Source: Dehalococcoidales bacterium
Lineage (GTDB): Bacteria > Chloroflexota > Dehalococcoidia > Dehalococcoidales > UBA3254
Length of the DNA: 64,000 nt
Direction: 5' to 3'
NCBI GenBank assembly: GCA_016926695.1
Contig: JAFGOB010000092.1
Coordinates: 30,404 to 94,403, forward strand
Positions within the stretch are counted from its first letter, which is position 1, and each line of letters opens with the position of its first letter. Positions 26,871 through 36,134 of the stretch are shown piece after piece. Under the pieces are notes generated by a model. That model saw only the letters and a program-made list of their open reading frames with translations. It was not told the origin of the DNA and made no database searches. The position numbers and the translations under genes were made by a program.

Positions 26871-26963
26871 CTTAACAAATACCCACCAGTACAGGGAAAT
26901 ATTCCGCAAAAGCTTTTAATGAATATATGAGTTTACGGTGAAATAAATAGGTAAAGACTACTG

Positions 26964-29900
26964 ATGTTTACACACCTGCATGTTCATACCGAGTTCAGCC
27001 TGCTGGACGGCATGTGCCAGATACCCCGGTTGATCAGCCGCGCCAAAGAAATGGGAATGGATGCCCTGGCGATTACCGACCACGGGACGATGTACGGAGC
27101 TGTCAACTTTTACCTGGCGGCCAGGGAGGCCGGCATCAAACCAATCATTGGCTGTGAGATCTATGTTGCGCAGGGCAGCCATACTTCCCGTAACTCCGCT
27201 GAGAAAAGCAGCTATCACCTGGTGCTTCTGGCAAAGGATCTGACAGGTTACCGCAACCTGATGCAGCTTACTTCAAAAGCCCACCTGGAAGGGTTTTATT
27301 ATAAACCCAAGGTTGACCATGAGCTGCTGGAGCAGTACCATCAGGGGCTTGTAGCCCTGACTGCCTGCCAGAGCGGGGAAATCCCCAGCCTCATTCTTCA
27401 GAACCGCATGCAGGATGCCAGGGAACGCGCGCTCTGGTACAAAAGGGTCTTCGGCGATTTTTACCTGGAGATACAGCGCAATCCCATTCCCGAAATGGAC
27501 AAGATCAACCAGGGGCTGATCTCCCTGAGCCGCGAGCTGGACCTACCCATGGTAGCTACTAACGATGTTCATTATATATATAAGGAAGATGCCTACGCTC
27601 ACGACCTTTTACTTTGCATAGGGACCAATACCACCGTGAATGACGAAAAGCGTCTCAAGTCCGAAGGCGACTATTACTATCTGAAAACTCCCCAGGAAAT
27701 GGAGGAGCTCTACAGGGATATACCCGAGGCCATTGAAAATACGGAGCGTATAGCGGCCATGTGCGATCTCAAGCTGGACTTTAACCGCCTGCACCTGCCT
27801 GAGATAGAGCTGCCGCCGGGTAAAAATGCCATGGAATATCTCAGGGACCTGTGTTATGACGGTTTCAAAAAGTATTATCCCAATCCCACCCCGGAAATCG
27901 AACAGCGTTTGGCCTATGAACTCGAAGTGATCGAGAAGACCCAGTTCGCCAACTATTTCCTGGTGGTCTGGGATATGCTGTCTTATGCCACCGGTCGTGG
28001 AATCCTGGTGGGAGTAAGAGGCAGTGCCGCCGCCAGCATCGTCCTTCACTGCCTGGGCATTACCACCGTCGATCCGATAGAACACAAGCTGGTCTTTGAG
28101 CGTTTCCTTAATATCGAACGCAAGGAAATGCCGGATATCGACTCGGACTTTGAGGACTGCCGGCGGCAGGAGGTGATCGATTATGTTTCGCAGAAGTACG
28201 GGGCCGACCATGTGGCCCAGATCATAACCTTCGGCACGCTGGGGGCCCGGGCCGCTTTACGGGATGTCGGCCGGGCCCTGGGGATGACCTACGGGGATGT
28301 GGACAGGGTGGCGCGGCTGATACCTTTCGGGGTGAATATGACCCTTGAAAAGGCCATGGAAGAGAATGCCGAGCTGCGGGAAATCTACCAGGCGGATGCC
28401 GTTATTCGCAAGCTGGTGGACTCGGCAAAACGCGTGGAGGGAATATCGCGCCATGCCAGCACACACGCCGCCGGAATCGTTATTTCCAAAGACCCCTTGA
28501 CCATGCACGTGCCTTTGCAGCAGGTCTCCAGGAGTGAAGGCAGCAGCCTCTCAATGACCCAGTACTCCATGGAGAATATTGCCAAAATAGGTCTGCTGAA
28601 AATGGACTTCCTGGGTCTTGCCAATTTGACTATCCTGGGTAAAGCCCGCCAGATCATCAAGCAGAACAGGGGGATCGACCTGGACCTGTATAATCTGCCC
28701 ATGGATGATAAAAAGACTTTCGACCTGCTTTCTGCCGGCGAGACCACCGGGGTCTTCCAACTGGAAAGTGCGGGCATGAGGCGCTATATCCGGGAGCTGA
28801 AGCCCACCTGCTTCAGCGATATTTCAGCCATGGTGGCTTTGTACCGGCCCGGCCCCATGGAGCACATTCCCACCTTTATCAAGTCCAAGCAGGGGCTTGA
28901 GCCTATCCGCTACCCCCATCCCGCACTGGAGAAGATACTTGAAGAGACCTACGGCGTCATCGTGTACCAGGACCAGGTGCTGTTCATAGTCAGGCAGTTT
29001 GCCGGGTATAGCCTGGGACAGGCCGATATTTTCCGCAAGGCCATGGGAAAAAAGATACCCGAGGTCATGCAGAAGGAAAAGGTCAATTTTATCAGCGGTG
29101 CCAAAAAGCTGGGTTACAGCGAAGAGATGGCGGAGCAGATCTTCGCCCTTATCCTGCCTTTTGCCGGTTATGCCTTCAACAAGGCTCACAGCGTCAGCTA
29201 CGCCCTGATTGCCTATCAAACAGCCTACCTGAAGGCCAACTATCCTTCCGAATATATGACCGCCTTCCTGATTTCCAATGCGGATGTGCTGGAAAAAATG
29301 GGATCGGCCATTGCCGAATGCCGCCGCCTGGGTATCAGGGTGCTGCCCCCCGATATCAACCGCAGTGGTGTTACTTTCATGATCGAGGACAGCGGAGACC
29401 AGCAGAAACCGTCCATACGTTTCGGACTGGCGGATATCAAGAACGTGGGGCCGGGCGCCATAGAAACACTGATTGCCGAACGGGAAAAGAACGGTCCCTT
29501 CAAGTCCGTTGAGGACCTGTGCCGCAGGGCCGATCCCCAGGTAACCAACCGGAGGGTGCTGGAGAGCCTGATCAAGGCGGGAGCCCTGGACGAGCTGGGC
29601 AAGAGGGGAGTCATGCTCAACAGCCTTGACCGCATACTGTCGGCAGCGCAGAGGGAGCAAAAATTGAAGAACAGCGGACAGGCTACCATGTTCGATCTGT
29701 TCGGACAGACAGCCGCCGTACCCATGCCGGGGATAGACCTGGATGGGGAGGATGCTTCACCCAAAGAGAAACTGTCCTGGGAAAAAGAGCTGATGGGGGT
29801 TTTCCTTTCCGAACATCCCTTCACCCGCTACGCCGGTAAGATCGACACCGCTGCCGTCACCCTGATCGGGCAGATCAATGCTGAAATAGAGGGACAGAGC

Positions 29901-30587
29901 ATTAGCATCATCGGCATGGTCTCATCTCTGCGCGAGCTTTCCACCAAGGACCACCGGGCCTTTTGCGCCGTCCGGATAGAAGACCTGGAGTCCGGTATCG
30001 AGGTAATGGTCTGGCCGCGCATCTACGAGGATACACGGGAGCAATGGCAGGAAGGCAGTGTTCTGCGTATACAGGGCAAGGTGAAGGTCAAAGAAGACCA
30101 GCTTCAGATAACCTGTGATGCGGTTGAGCCGTATGATCCGGATTCCGCTGTCGGTACGCCGGCATCTGTCGTTACGACAGACGCTGTCAGTCCGGCGGCC
30201 GCGGGCAATAATGCGCCATCCCCGGCCGGGGGCAACGGGGTAAAGGTCAACGGTAAAAATGGTAATGGAAAAAACGGCAACGGTAAGAATGGCAACGGTA
30301 AAAACGGCAGCGCCGTGACACCCCCGGAAGCGCGGAAACTGACGGTTGTGATCTATGAGACCCAGGACCAGGAGGGGGACAAAGCCTATCTGGATCAGGT
30401 TATAGAAATCCTCAAGGAATACCGGGGCAGGGACGAGGTCCATCTAAGGATTATCACCGATGACGGCGCCACCAGCATGAGATTGGGGAATCTTTATACA
30501 GACTGTTCTCCCGACCTGCAAAAACGTCTGGGCAAGCTGGTCAAGGCCGAAGACCTCATTATAGAGCCTCTGAATAACGGGGGATAG
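26964..30587 (+). CDS. dnaE: DNA polymerase III subunit alpha
   Basis: Replicative polymerase of 1207 residues, DnaE1-type. It opens with the PHP domain (HLHVHTEFSLLDGM). The polymerase core includes VGVRGSAAASIV and the metal-binding PDIDSDFEDCRRQEVIDYV at about residue 390. Later come the fingers (GVIVYQDQVL, FRKAMGKK, FNKAHSVSYALIAYQTAYLK), a helix-hairpin-helix region (FGLADIKNVGPGAIE) and an OB fold (SIIGMVSSLREL). Between the OB fold and a final C-terminal domain lies a low-complexity Asn-Gly-Lys linker (nucleotides about 30239-30311) built from repeats of K-N-G-N-G. The gene is complete and starts at ATG. Confidence 0.97.
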   Translation: MFTHLHVHTEFSLLDGMCQIPRLISRAKEMGMDALAITDHGTMYGAVNFYLAAREAGIKPIIGCEIYVAQGSHTSRNSAEKSSYHLVLLAKDLTGYRNLMQLTSKAHLEGFYYKPKVDHELLEQYHQGLVALTACQSGEIPSLILQNRMQDARERALWYKRVFGDFYLEIQRNPIPEMDKINQGLISLSRELDLPMVATNDVHYIYKEDAYAHDLLLCIGTNTTVNDEKRLKSEGDYYYLKTPQEMEELYRDIPEAIENTERIAAMCDLKLDFNRLHLPEIELPPGKNAMEYLRDLCYDGFKKYYPNPTPEIEQRLAYELEVIEKTQFANYFLVVWDMLSYATGRGILVGVRGSAAASIVLHCLGITTVDPIEHKLVFERFLNIERKEMPDIDSDFEDCRRQEVIDYVSQKYGADHVAQIITFGTLGARAALRDVGRALGMTYGDVDRVARLIPFGVNMTLEKAMEENAELREIYQADAVIRKLVDSAKRVEGISRHASTHAAGIVISKDPLTMHVPLQQVSRSEGSSLSMTQYSMENIAKIGLLKMDFLGLANLTILGKARQIIKQNRGIDLDLYNLPMDDKKTFDLLSAGETTGVFQLESAGMRRYIRELKPTCFSDISAMVALYRPGPMEHIPTFIKSKQGLEPIRYPHPALEKILEETYGVIVYQDQVLFIVRQFAGYSLGQADIFRKAMGKKIPEVMQKEKVNFISGAKKLGYSEEMAEQIFALILPFAGYAFNKAHSVSYALIAYQTAYLKANYPSEYMTAFLISNADVLEKMGSAIAECRRLGIRVLPPDINRSGVTFMIEDSGDQQKPSIRFGLADIKNVGPGAIETLIAEREKNGPFKSVEDLCRRADPQVTNRRVLESLIKAGALDELGKRGVMLNSLDRILSAAQREQKLKNSGQATMFDLFGQTAAVPMPGIDLDGEDASPKEKLSWEKELMGVFLSEHPFTRYAGKIDTAAVTLIGQINAEIEGQSISIIGMVSSLRELSTKDHRAFCAVRIEDLESGIEVMVWPRIYEDTREQWQEGSVLRIQGKVKVKEDQLQITCDAVEPYDPDSAVGTPASVVTTDAVSPAAAGNNAPSPAGGNGVKVNGKNGNGKNGNGKNGNGKNGSAVTPPEARKLTVVIYETQDQEGDKAYLDQVIEILKEYRGRDEVHLRIITDDGATSMRLGNLYTDCSPDLQKRLGKLVKAEDLIIEPLNNGG

Positions 30588-30589
30588 GG

Positions 30590-30952
30590 ATGTTGTTTGC
30601 AGCAGTATTCGCCATTGCGGTAGGAACCCTGATGATCATTCAGTGGGCGATTACCATGGTCAGAAAACAGGTTGACGGCCCCGGAGAAGGAATCTCCGGC
30701 AGGGGAAAGATTGAAATGGGCTTTCACTGGACAGCCGAATTCCTCACTGCTGTTCTCCTGATAATATCCGGTGCAGGCCTTATCTCGGCTGCCGGATGGG
30801 GAAAAACTATCTTCCTGGTAGCAGCGGGGATGCTGATCTATACCGTCATAAACAGCCCGGGATTCTTTGCCCAGCAGCGCAAATGGTCGATGGTCGTCAT
30901 GTTTTCTGTCCTTCTGGTACTGTCCATAGCTAGCGTGGTACTGGTGGTTTAA
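30590..30952 (+). CDS. Small integral membrane protein of unknown function
   Basis: A 120-residue hydrophobic protein beginning 2 bp after the dnaE stop, so it is probably translated from the same mRNA. Four transmembrane segments can be seen at about residues 2-20, 47-66, 70-87 and 98-118, separated by short polar loops including a basic MVRKQVDG stretch. No family motif is recognised. Its coupling to dnaE is positional only. Confidence 0.65.
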   Translation: MLFAAVFAIAVGTLMIIQWAITMVRKQVDGPGEGISGRGKIEMGFHWTAEFLTAVLLIISGAGLISAAGWGKTIFLVAAGMLIYTVINSPGFFAQQRKWSMVVMFSVLLVLSIASVVLVV

Positions 30953-31243
30953 CTTACCTTGAATAACAATATTACAACATCTATTTTACAATACTGGCTC
31001 AAGTGTAAAAAGGTACAACAATCAAAATCCACCCCACCCTGATGATGTTGCCCGACGGGTGAAAAGGCGGCGTCGGGATACAGCATGACACCTACAGAAG
31101 GCAATAAACAGATTAATCGACCTTTTTGCACTAATTTCAATACTGTTTATTGATGCCCCGGCTCCATTAAATAGCCTTAAAAGGTCATCCCGGTTTAATG
31201 TGTGAATGAGCCTTCCTTCAGGATAACGGAAGATTCTCGGGTT

Positions 31244-31280
31244 AAAAAGGCGGGACCCTTCCGAAATGGGTCCCGCCTTT
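31244..31280 (-). terminator. Rho-independent terminator of the flavoprotein operon
   Basis: Perfect 13-bp stem AAAGGCGGGACCC/GGGTCCCGCCTTT with a 9-nt loop. TTTTT follows on the minus strand, 25 bp after the flavoprotein stop. The rest of the 352-bp gap 30953-31304 shows nothing recognisable. Confidence 0.88.
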
Positions 31281-31304
31281 ACGCTTAATAAGGCAATGTC
31301 CTGC

Positions 31305-32999
31305 TTATTTCGGGGGCTTGTACTTGAATTTATCGAGGGGTACCGGCAGAGTGGAAAGGGATGGCTTACCATTCTGGTTATCGATCACGATGAATTTAAA
31401 CCAGTTCTTATCGTCGCGATCCGGGAAGTCCAGGCGGAAATGTCCTGCCCGGCTTTCCTGACGCAACAGTGCGGACTGGTAGGTGTTCTCGGCGGCAAAG
31501 ACCATGCTCTCGGCTGAATGGTAGCGGGCCAGGTCATGGAAATCTTTGACGGTCACCCGGTCGAGCTTCTCACGGGCATCCTGGACGATCTTGAGGGCTT
31601 CCTGCATGCCCTGTGCGGTACGCTGGCGGTTGAATTTCATAGGGACGATAGCCTCATGAATACGGTAGAGGACATCTGCGGGGTCAAGGTCGCCTTCGCG
31701 GTTTACGGGCTCCATAACCCGTTCCAGTGCCTGTTTGGCATAATTAAAATCAATCTCCTGAAGAGTGGCGTCTCTGGCTGATTTGGCGGCGCTTTCCCCG
31801 GCAATGGAACCGGTAACTGCGGCAGACTGGACTCCAAGACCAGCCTGCATACCGCCGCCATTGGACCAGGTGTTGGTGCAGGCTGCGCCGGTTGCCCAGA
31901 GTCCGGGTACAGTGGTCCTGCAACTGGTATCGACACGCATGCCGCCTCCGCCATTGAGGTAGCGGGGCCACATTTCCATCTTCTCGTTGAGAGGATCGAT
32001 ATGGGCTTTTTCTCTTAACACTCTCATGGTATCATTCCCCATCAAATGAGAGAGTTCTTCATTGGGATCATCACCCAGCGCCACTACATCCTCATCAGTC
32101 AGTCCTTTCAGGTTCAAGTAGATAGGGCCCAGTCCGGCCTGGAACTCTTTCTGCATGGCATTAATAACCCGTGGATCAAAAGTATAAACGGCATGCGACC
32201 CGGTCATAAGCTCGGGATAATATTTACCCATGATCTTCTCGCCTCTGGCGTTCTCCAGATAAAGGTAGAAATGGATGCCCATAAGCTCTTTCCCCAGCAG
32301 TTTGATGCCCCAGACATAGCTGCTGCCGAACTCGGCGCCGATCAACTGAGCACCGGCCCGGAAGCCCATGGCCGCGCCTTCGCCCTGGCATGAGGCGTAA
32401 GTCTTCTCATGCTGATAGCCGCAGCCGCCGGTGGCCACGATGGTGGACCTGGCGTTAAATATATAGGTCTTGCCATCTACCAGCCCCAGGCCAATGGCTC
32501 CGACCACCTGGTCATTATTTTTCAGAAGGTCAATGGCGAAAATCTTATCCATCATTTTGACGCCCCGGGCTTTGGCGACTTTCTTCAGTGCCACCAGGGA
32601 TTTGGGAGCATCGAACAGGGTTACATAAATATTGGGTCCCCAGTTGAGAATATTGAGCTTGCCGTCTTTTTTCAGGAAGGTTAGACCCATATCCGCCAGG
32701 TCATAGGTGGACTTATGCATGGCCCGGCCGAAAATCTCGGTCCAGTCCTGGTTGCAAAAATAGTTGCTGTCGCGGACTACCTTTTCCACCCAGGTATCGA
32801 CGTAATCGGGGTGAATATAGGCCAAGATGCCGCCGCCGATGGGGACCTGTCCATTCCAGCCGATTCCCATTTTGTCGATCATCAGGACGCTGGCCCCGCT
32901 TTCACTGGCTTTCAGGGCAGCTAACATGCCGGCCCCACCGGCGCCCAGGACCAGCACATCGGTAGTAATAACCGTTCCCAGATCATTTATTTTACTCAT
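31305..32999 (-). CDS. FAD-dependent oxidoreductase, fumarate reductase/AprA-like
   Basis: A 564-residue flavoprotein of the fumarate reductase/succinate dehydrogenase/adenylylsulfate reductase alpha superfamily. The ATG at 32999 has GGAG 6 bp upstream and is preferred over an in-frame TTG four codons earlier. The FAD-binding motif VLVLGAGGAGMLAALKASESGASVLMIDK is near the N-terminus, followed by GGGILAY. Other parts are TIVATGGCGYQHEKTY and the late FAD contact GLWATGAACTNTWSNGGGMQAG. It carries no cysteine-rich domain of its own. The gene just upstream encodes a two-cluster ferredoxin, so the two should form an electron-transferring enzyme. The substrate is unknown. Confidence 0.87.
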   Translation of the reverse strand: MSKINDLGTVITTDVLVLGAGGAGMLAALKASESGASVLMIDKMGIGWNGQVPIGGGILAYIHPDYVDTWVEKVVRDSNYFCNQDWTEIFGRAMHKSTYDLADMGLTFLKKDGKLNILNWGPNIYVTLFDAPKSLVALKKVAKARGVKMMDKIFAIDLLKNNDQVVGAIGLGLVDGKTYIFNARSTIVATGGCGYQHEKTYASCQGEGAAMGFRAGAQLIGAEFGSSYVWGIKLLGKELMGIHFYLYLENARGEKIMGKYYPELMTGSHAVYTFDPRVINAMQKEFQAGLGPIYLNLKGLTDEDVVALGDDPNEELSHLMGNDTMRVLREKAHIDPLNEKMEMWPRYLNGGGGMRVDTSCRTTVPGLWATGAACTNTWSNGGGMQAGLGVQSAAVTGSIAGESAAKSARDATLQEIDFNYAKQALERVMEPVNREGDLDPADVLYRIHEAIVPMKFNRQRTAQGMQEALKIVQDAREKLDRVTVKDFHDLARYHSAESMVFAAENTYQSALLRQESRAGHFRLDFPDRDDKNWFKFIVIDNQNGKPSLSTLPVPLDKFKYKPPK

Positions 33000-33077
33000 G
33001 TTTTTCTCCAACTCATTTTTTCTGTTTTCCGGCTTCTGTACACAATAGAAGCCGGCCGGGTAGTGCCGCTGCGGCCT

Positions 33078-33299
33078 TTAGTAGGGTGAAACCAGTTCGC
33101 CGCGGCCCCTCTCGGGCGAGATGTCGAAACAACCCTGGGGGCAAAACGATTCGCAGCCCCAGCAAGCTATGCAATCCAGGGGGTACTTGACCTGTGCCTT
33201 GTGAGTGGGCTCATCCATTCGCAGCACGTCCATAGGACAACAGGCGACACAGATGCCGCAGCCCGTACATTTCTCCGCATCAAAATTTCTGACTGACAT
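33078..33299 (-). CDS. 2[4Fe-4S] ferredoxin
   Basis: A 73-residue ferredoxin with two complete cluster motifs, CTGCGICVACCP and CIACWGCESFCP, each C-x2-C-x2-C-x3-CP. The ATG has AAGGAG 8 bp upstream. It is the first gene of a two-gene operon with the FAD flavoprotein downstream, and is its probable electron partner, in the manner of AprB with AprA. Confidence 0.93.
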   Translation of the reverse strand: MSVRNFDAEKCTGCGICVACCPMDVLRMDEPTHKAQVKYPLDCIACWGCESFCPQGCFDISPERGRGELVSPY

Positions 33300-33413
33300 A
33301 ATTTCTACTCCTTTTCTGTCCGTAAACCCAGCCGGGCCGGGTTTCTTAAGAACAGGACCGTATTTCAGGTTCCAGTTTTATATATAGTAGTATTTGAAAC
33401 AGTAGTGTGAAAT

Positions 33414-33442
33414 AGATTAGCACCGTAACGGGACTTTGTCAA
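33414..33442 (-). promoter_or_regulatory. Possible promoter for the ferredoxin-flavoprotein operon
   Basis: On the minus strand TTGACA is followed after 17 bp by TAATCT, about 115 bp before the ferredoxin start. The -35 box is perfect and the -10 box is weak. Other content of the gap 33300-33539 is AT-rich and unremarkable. Confidence 0.35.
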
Positions 33443-33539
33443 TATTTCGGTGGTGTAGGAAAAGGTTATGCTGTTCAATCCGCTGTTCAATCCCCGATAC
33501 GATCAATAAATCATTTAGTTAAAGCTGATAATCCTGTTA

Positions 33540-34199
33540 TTATCCATCCGGTTTATCACTTTCCGGATTCTCTTTTAGACCGACTTCACTTCTCCAGAAA
33601 GGGATCGGAAATAAATTCCATTCACTATCGGACTCAGCCTTAGCCAGGACTGACTCAACTGTTGCCAGGTCTACCTTCAGTACATCCAGCGCCCTTTTTA
33701 CCGCTATCAGACCTGCGTAGGAGGATTGGTTGACCTTTTCTTTTGAAATGAATAGTTTTCTCTGGGCAATTTCCTTTTCCAGCTTTGTTTTGAGTTCATT
33801 TAAAGCATTGACGGCCGTATCCTTATCCAGATGTCCCAGCATCAGTAATGCCGCTCCCATATTGGAAAGGGGTTCTTCCGGGGTACTTAAAAATGAGGCC
33901 ATATTGGTTATCAGCGTGGACCGGCCTTTCGGCGTAATGTGATATATTGTTTTTTCCGGCATATTGCTGTCTTTAACTCTCCTGCCGGCTATCATCTTCT
34001 TTTTCTTCAGCAGATTAATGGTCCCATAGACGCTCAGCCTGGGTAATTTGGATTGGAAATACCGGCTCCGGTAATTGATTATTTTGTTAATAGCATAAGG
34101 ATAGGCAGGCTTTTCTGCGATAATTCCTAAAATCATGAGTGAAGTTTGCGACAATATTTCTTTATTTCTCATTCTTACATCCGGAAGGATAAATGTCAT
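33540..34199 (-). CDS. PadR-like transcriptional regulator
   Basis: A 219-residue protein whose N-terminal half reads as a PadR-type winged helix: SLMILGIIAEKPAYPYAINKII, LSVYGTINLLKKKKMIAGRRVKD, and KTIYHITPKGRSTL as the wing. The C-terminal half is a helical region rich in Lys and Glu, as in PadR dimerisation domains. The true start could be the internal methionine at MRNKEIL, since no clear Shine-Dalgarno precedes either. It may control the hydrolase and methyltransferase genes upstream of it or the adjacent ferredoxin-flavoprotein operon. The effector is unknown. Confidence 0.8.
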   Translation of the reverse strand: MTFILPDVRMRNKEILSQTSLMILGIIAEKPAYPYAINKIINYRSRYFQSKLPRLSVYGTINLLKKKKMIAGRRVKDSNMPEKTIYHITPKGRSTLITNMASFLSTPEEPLSNMGAALLMLGHLDKDTAVNALNELKTKLEKEIAQRKLFISKEKVNQSSYAGLIAVKRALDVLKVDLATVESVLAKAESDSEWNLFPIPFWRSEVGLKENPESDKPDG

Positions 34200-34327
34200 T
34201 TGCAGAAGTTATTATCTTAAGAACTATTGGTTCCTTAGTACTCACCCTTCTTCCTGGATATGACCAAAAAGTATTTTTCCTGTAAATTCCCTTACACCCG
34301 GACAGGACCGGGCCATAAAGTCGCCGG

Positions 34328-35128
34328 TTAATTAAGAACTTCGGTTAGAAAAGCAAGAATATCACGGCTAAACCGGCTCCTGAATTGCGCATCGTGCCCC
34401 GCCCCTTTATAAGTTATCAACTTAGCTTTTGGTATTCCTGCTGCTGTTTCGGCAATAGGATAGAAATAGTCTTTCTCCCCACCAATTACTAAAGTTGGGG
34501 CTTTAATATCAGCCAATCGGTCCTTGAAGTTGTGTATGTCTTCTGCTTCAATCTCTATTAGTCCATCAGAGGTATTCGCGGGTACATTTAGCATAATCTT
34601 GCCAAACAAATATATCAATAAAAAAATTACATGTTTTGCGATTCCGGTGGAAACCACGCCGGTTATTAGTGTTGAAGCTGCTCGCCATTTTCCCTCTTTC
34701 ACCAGGTTCCCGAATTGCCGCTGGATTTGCCTGCCTTTGTCGCTCAAACTATAGCCGGTTGAAACGAGCACCAGGCGTTTAACCAAATCCGGATAATAAA
34801 CAGCAAAATACTGAGCTATAGCACCGCCTGTTGAAATACCTAATATATCAACGGGTTGTTGAATATCCTTAATGATCATGGTAGCGTAGTCATCAGCCAT
34901 TTGTTGTATAGTGTAACCAACGGGCAACCCGGGTTTACGGCCGGCCAAGTATACTGTAAATTTTCTTCCAAGATGATTGAAGCGGCTGAGCCTTATTCGC
35001 AGTATTATCCCGGAATCAAGCTTGTGTGAAAAATCCAGACCATCAAAAATTACCAAAATTGGATAACCGTTTCCGAAACGAACATATGGCAAACCGTTCT
35101 GAGAATATCCCGTTTTTATTTTCCCCAT
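34328..35128 (-). CDS. Alpha/beta-fold hydrolase
   Basis: A 266-residue alpha/beta hydrolase. The nucleophile elbow is DILGISTGGAIAQY (Ser in GxSxGG) near residue 100. The acid is in APTLVIGGEKDYFYP near residue 215, and the catalytic His is in YKGAGHDAQF. A helical cap is inserted in the middle (region around KHVIFLLIYLFGKIM). It is followed by the PadR gene and preceded by a methyltransferase gene 29 bp away, suggesting one unit. The substrate is unknown. Confidence 0.85.
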   Translation of the reverse strand: MGKIKTGYSQNGLPYVRFGNGYPILVIFDGLDFSHKLDSGIILRIRLSRFNHLGRKFTVYLAGRKPGLPVGYTIQQMADDYATMIIKDIQQPVDILGISTGGAIAQYFAVYYPDLVKRLVLVSTGYSLSDKGRQIQRQFGNLVKEGKWRAASTLITGVVSTGIAKHVIFLLIYLFGKIMLNVPANTSDGLIEIEAEDIHNFKDRLADIKAPTLVIGGEKDYFYPIAETAAGIPKAKLITYKGAGHDAQFRSRFSRDILAFLTEVLN

Positions 35129-35157
35129 AGCTATTGAGTATCTGCTTGTTTAAGGTT

Positions 35158-35811
35158 TCAATTCAACTTTTTTAGGCCTTTGCCTATCATTATCCTCCAG
35201 AACCAGTTGAATTTCACCTTCTCAACACTGGCCTCCTCAAAACCTGTTGCACGGAACAACTTCAATAATCCTTCCGAGGTGGTGCTTCCGGCATGAGCCC
35301 TATCATAGATTTTACCCCCGGCATCCAGAATTTTCATTACCAGGCTATCGTCACAAATATCCTGTATTATAAACGTACCATGACTTTTTAAGGATTTCCT
35401 TACCCTTGAGAAAATTTCTTCTTTGTTACCAAAATGATGGAATGCATTTGTACATATGACATAATCGAAATAGTCTTCATATTCCAGTGAAGTGCCACTG
35501 CCTTCTCTAAATTCTACATTATCATACCTGAATCCAGGGATTTTTCTTTTAGCTCGCTCGATCATTTTACCGGACAGGTCAATGCCGATAACCTTTCCGG
35601 TCCCTTTAAGTTTTAAGGCGATATCGATCGATCCTAAACCGGTACCACAGGCCAGATCGAGGATATTCATTCCACTTTCAATTTTCATCATATTTGTCAC
35701 AAGAATCTGAGTACCGCGTTGATAGGATTTAACCAGCCGGGATTCATCGTAATTCCTGGCGGCCCGGTCAAACTCTCTTACTACATATTTTTCTTGCCAT
35801 CTCCTGCTCAA
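35158..35811 (-). CDS. Class I SAM-dependent methyltransferase (UbiE/COQ5-like)
   Basis: A 217-residue methyltransferase. Motif I is NILDLACGTGLGSIDIA near residue 50, the acidic cofactor residue is in VIGIDLSGKMIERAKRK, and CTNAFHHFGNKEE gives the post-motif. It resembles the UbiE/arsenite methyltransferase broad group but lacks the cysteine set expected of ArsM. It lies upstream of the hydrolase and PadR genes on the same strand. Substrate unknown. Confidence 0.85.
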   Translation of the reverse strand: MSRRWQEKYVVREFDRAARNYDESRLVKSYQRGTQILVTNMMKIESGMNILDLACGTGLGSIDIALKLKGTGKVIGIDLSGKMIERAKRKIPGFRYDNVEFREGSGTSLEYEDYFDYVICTNAFHHFGNKEEIFSRVRKSLKSHGTFIIQDICDDSLVMKILDAGGKIYDRAHAGSTTSEGLLKLFRATGFEEASVEKVKFNWFWRIMIGKGLKKLN

Positions 35812-36134
35812 TCTTTTCTACCTCCCTGTACATCGGGTTGTATAAGAAACACACTTTTAATGTGATTTTTATTATCGAAGCGATATTGTATACATTATAA
35901 TGATGCAGTTTATGATAAACAACAGAGATTTACGTAAAGGATAAAAGCTATTAAGGGCTGTTTTTGCAACCTTAAATTTCTCAAATTGGCTTCTATTATT
36001 TTATTTCATCCACCGTGTAGTTGCCCGCCCTGACTTGACATAACCAGTTCAGATGGCTTGAAAGACCGTTCGATAAGTGAGAAAATATGACCACATCTAT
36101 AGGCTATCAAGATCGCAGTGTAAAGGAGGTAGAT

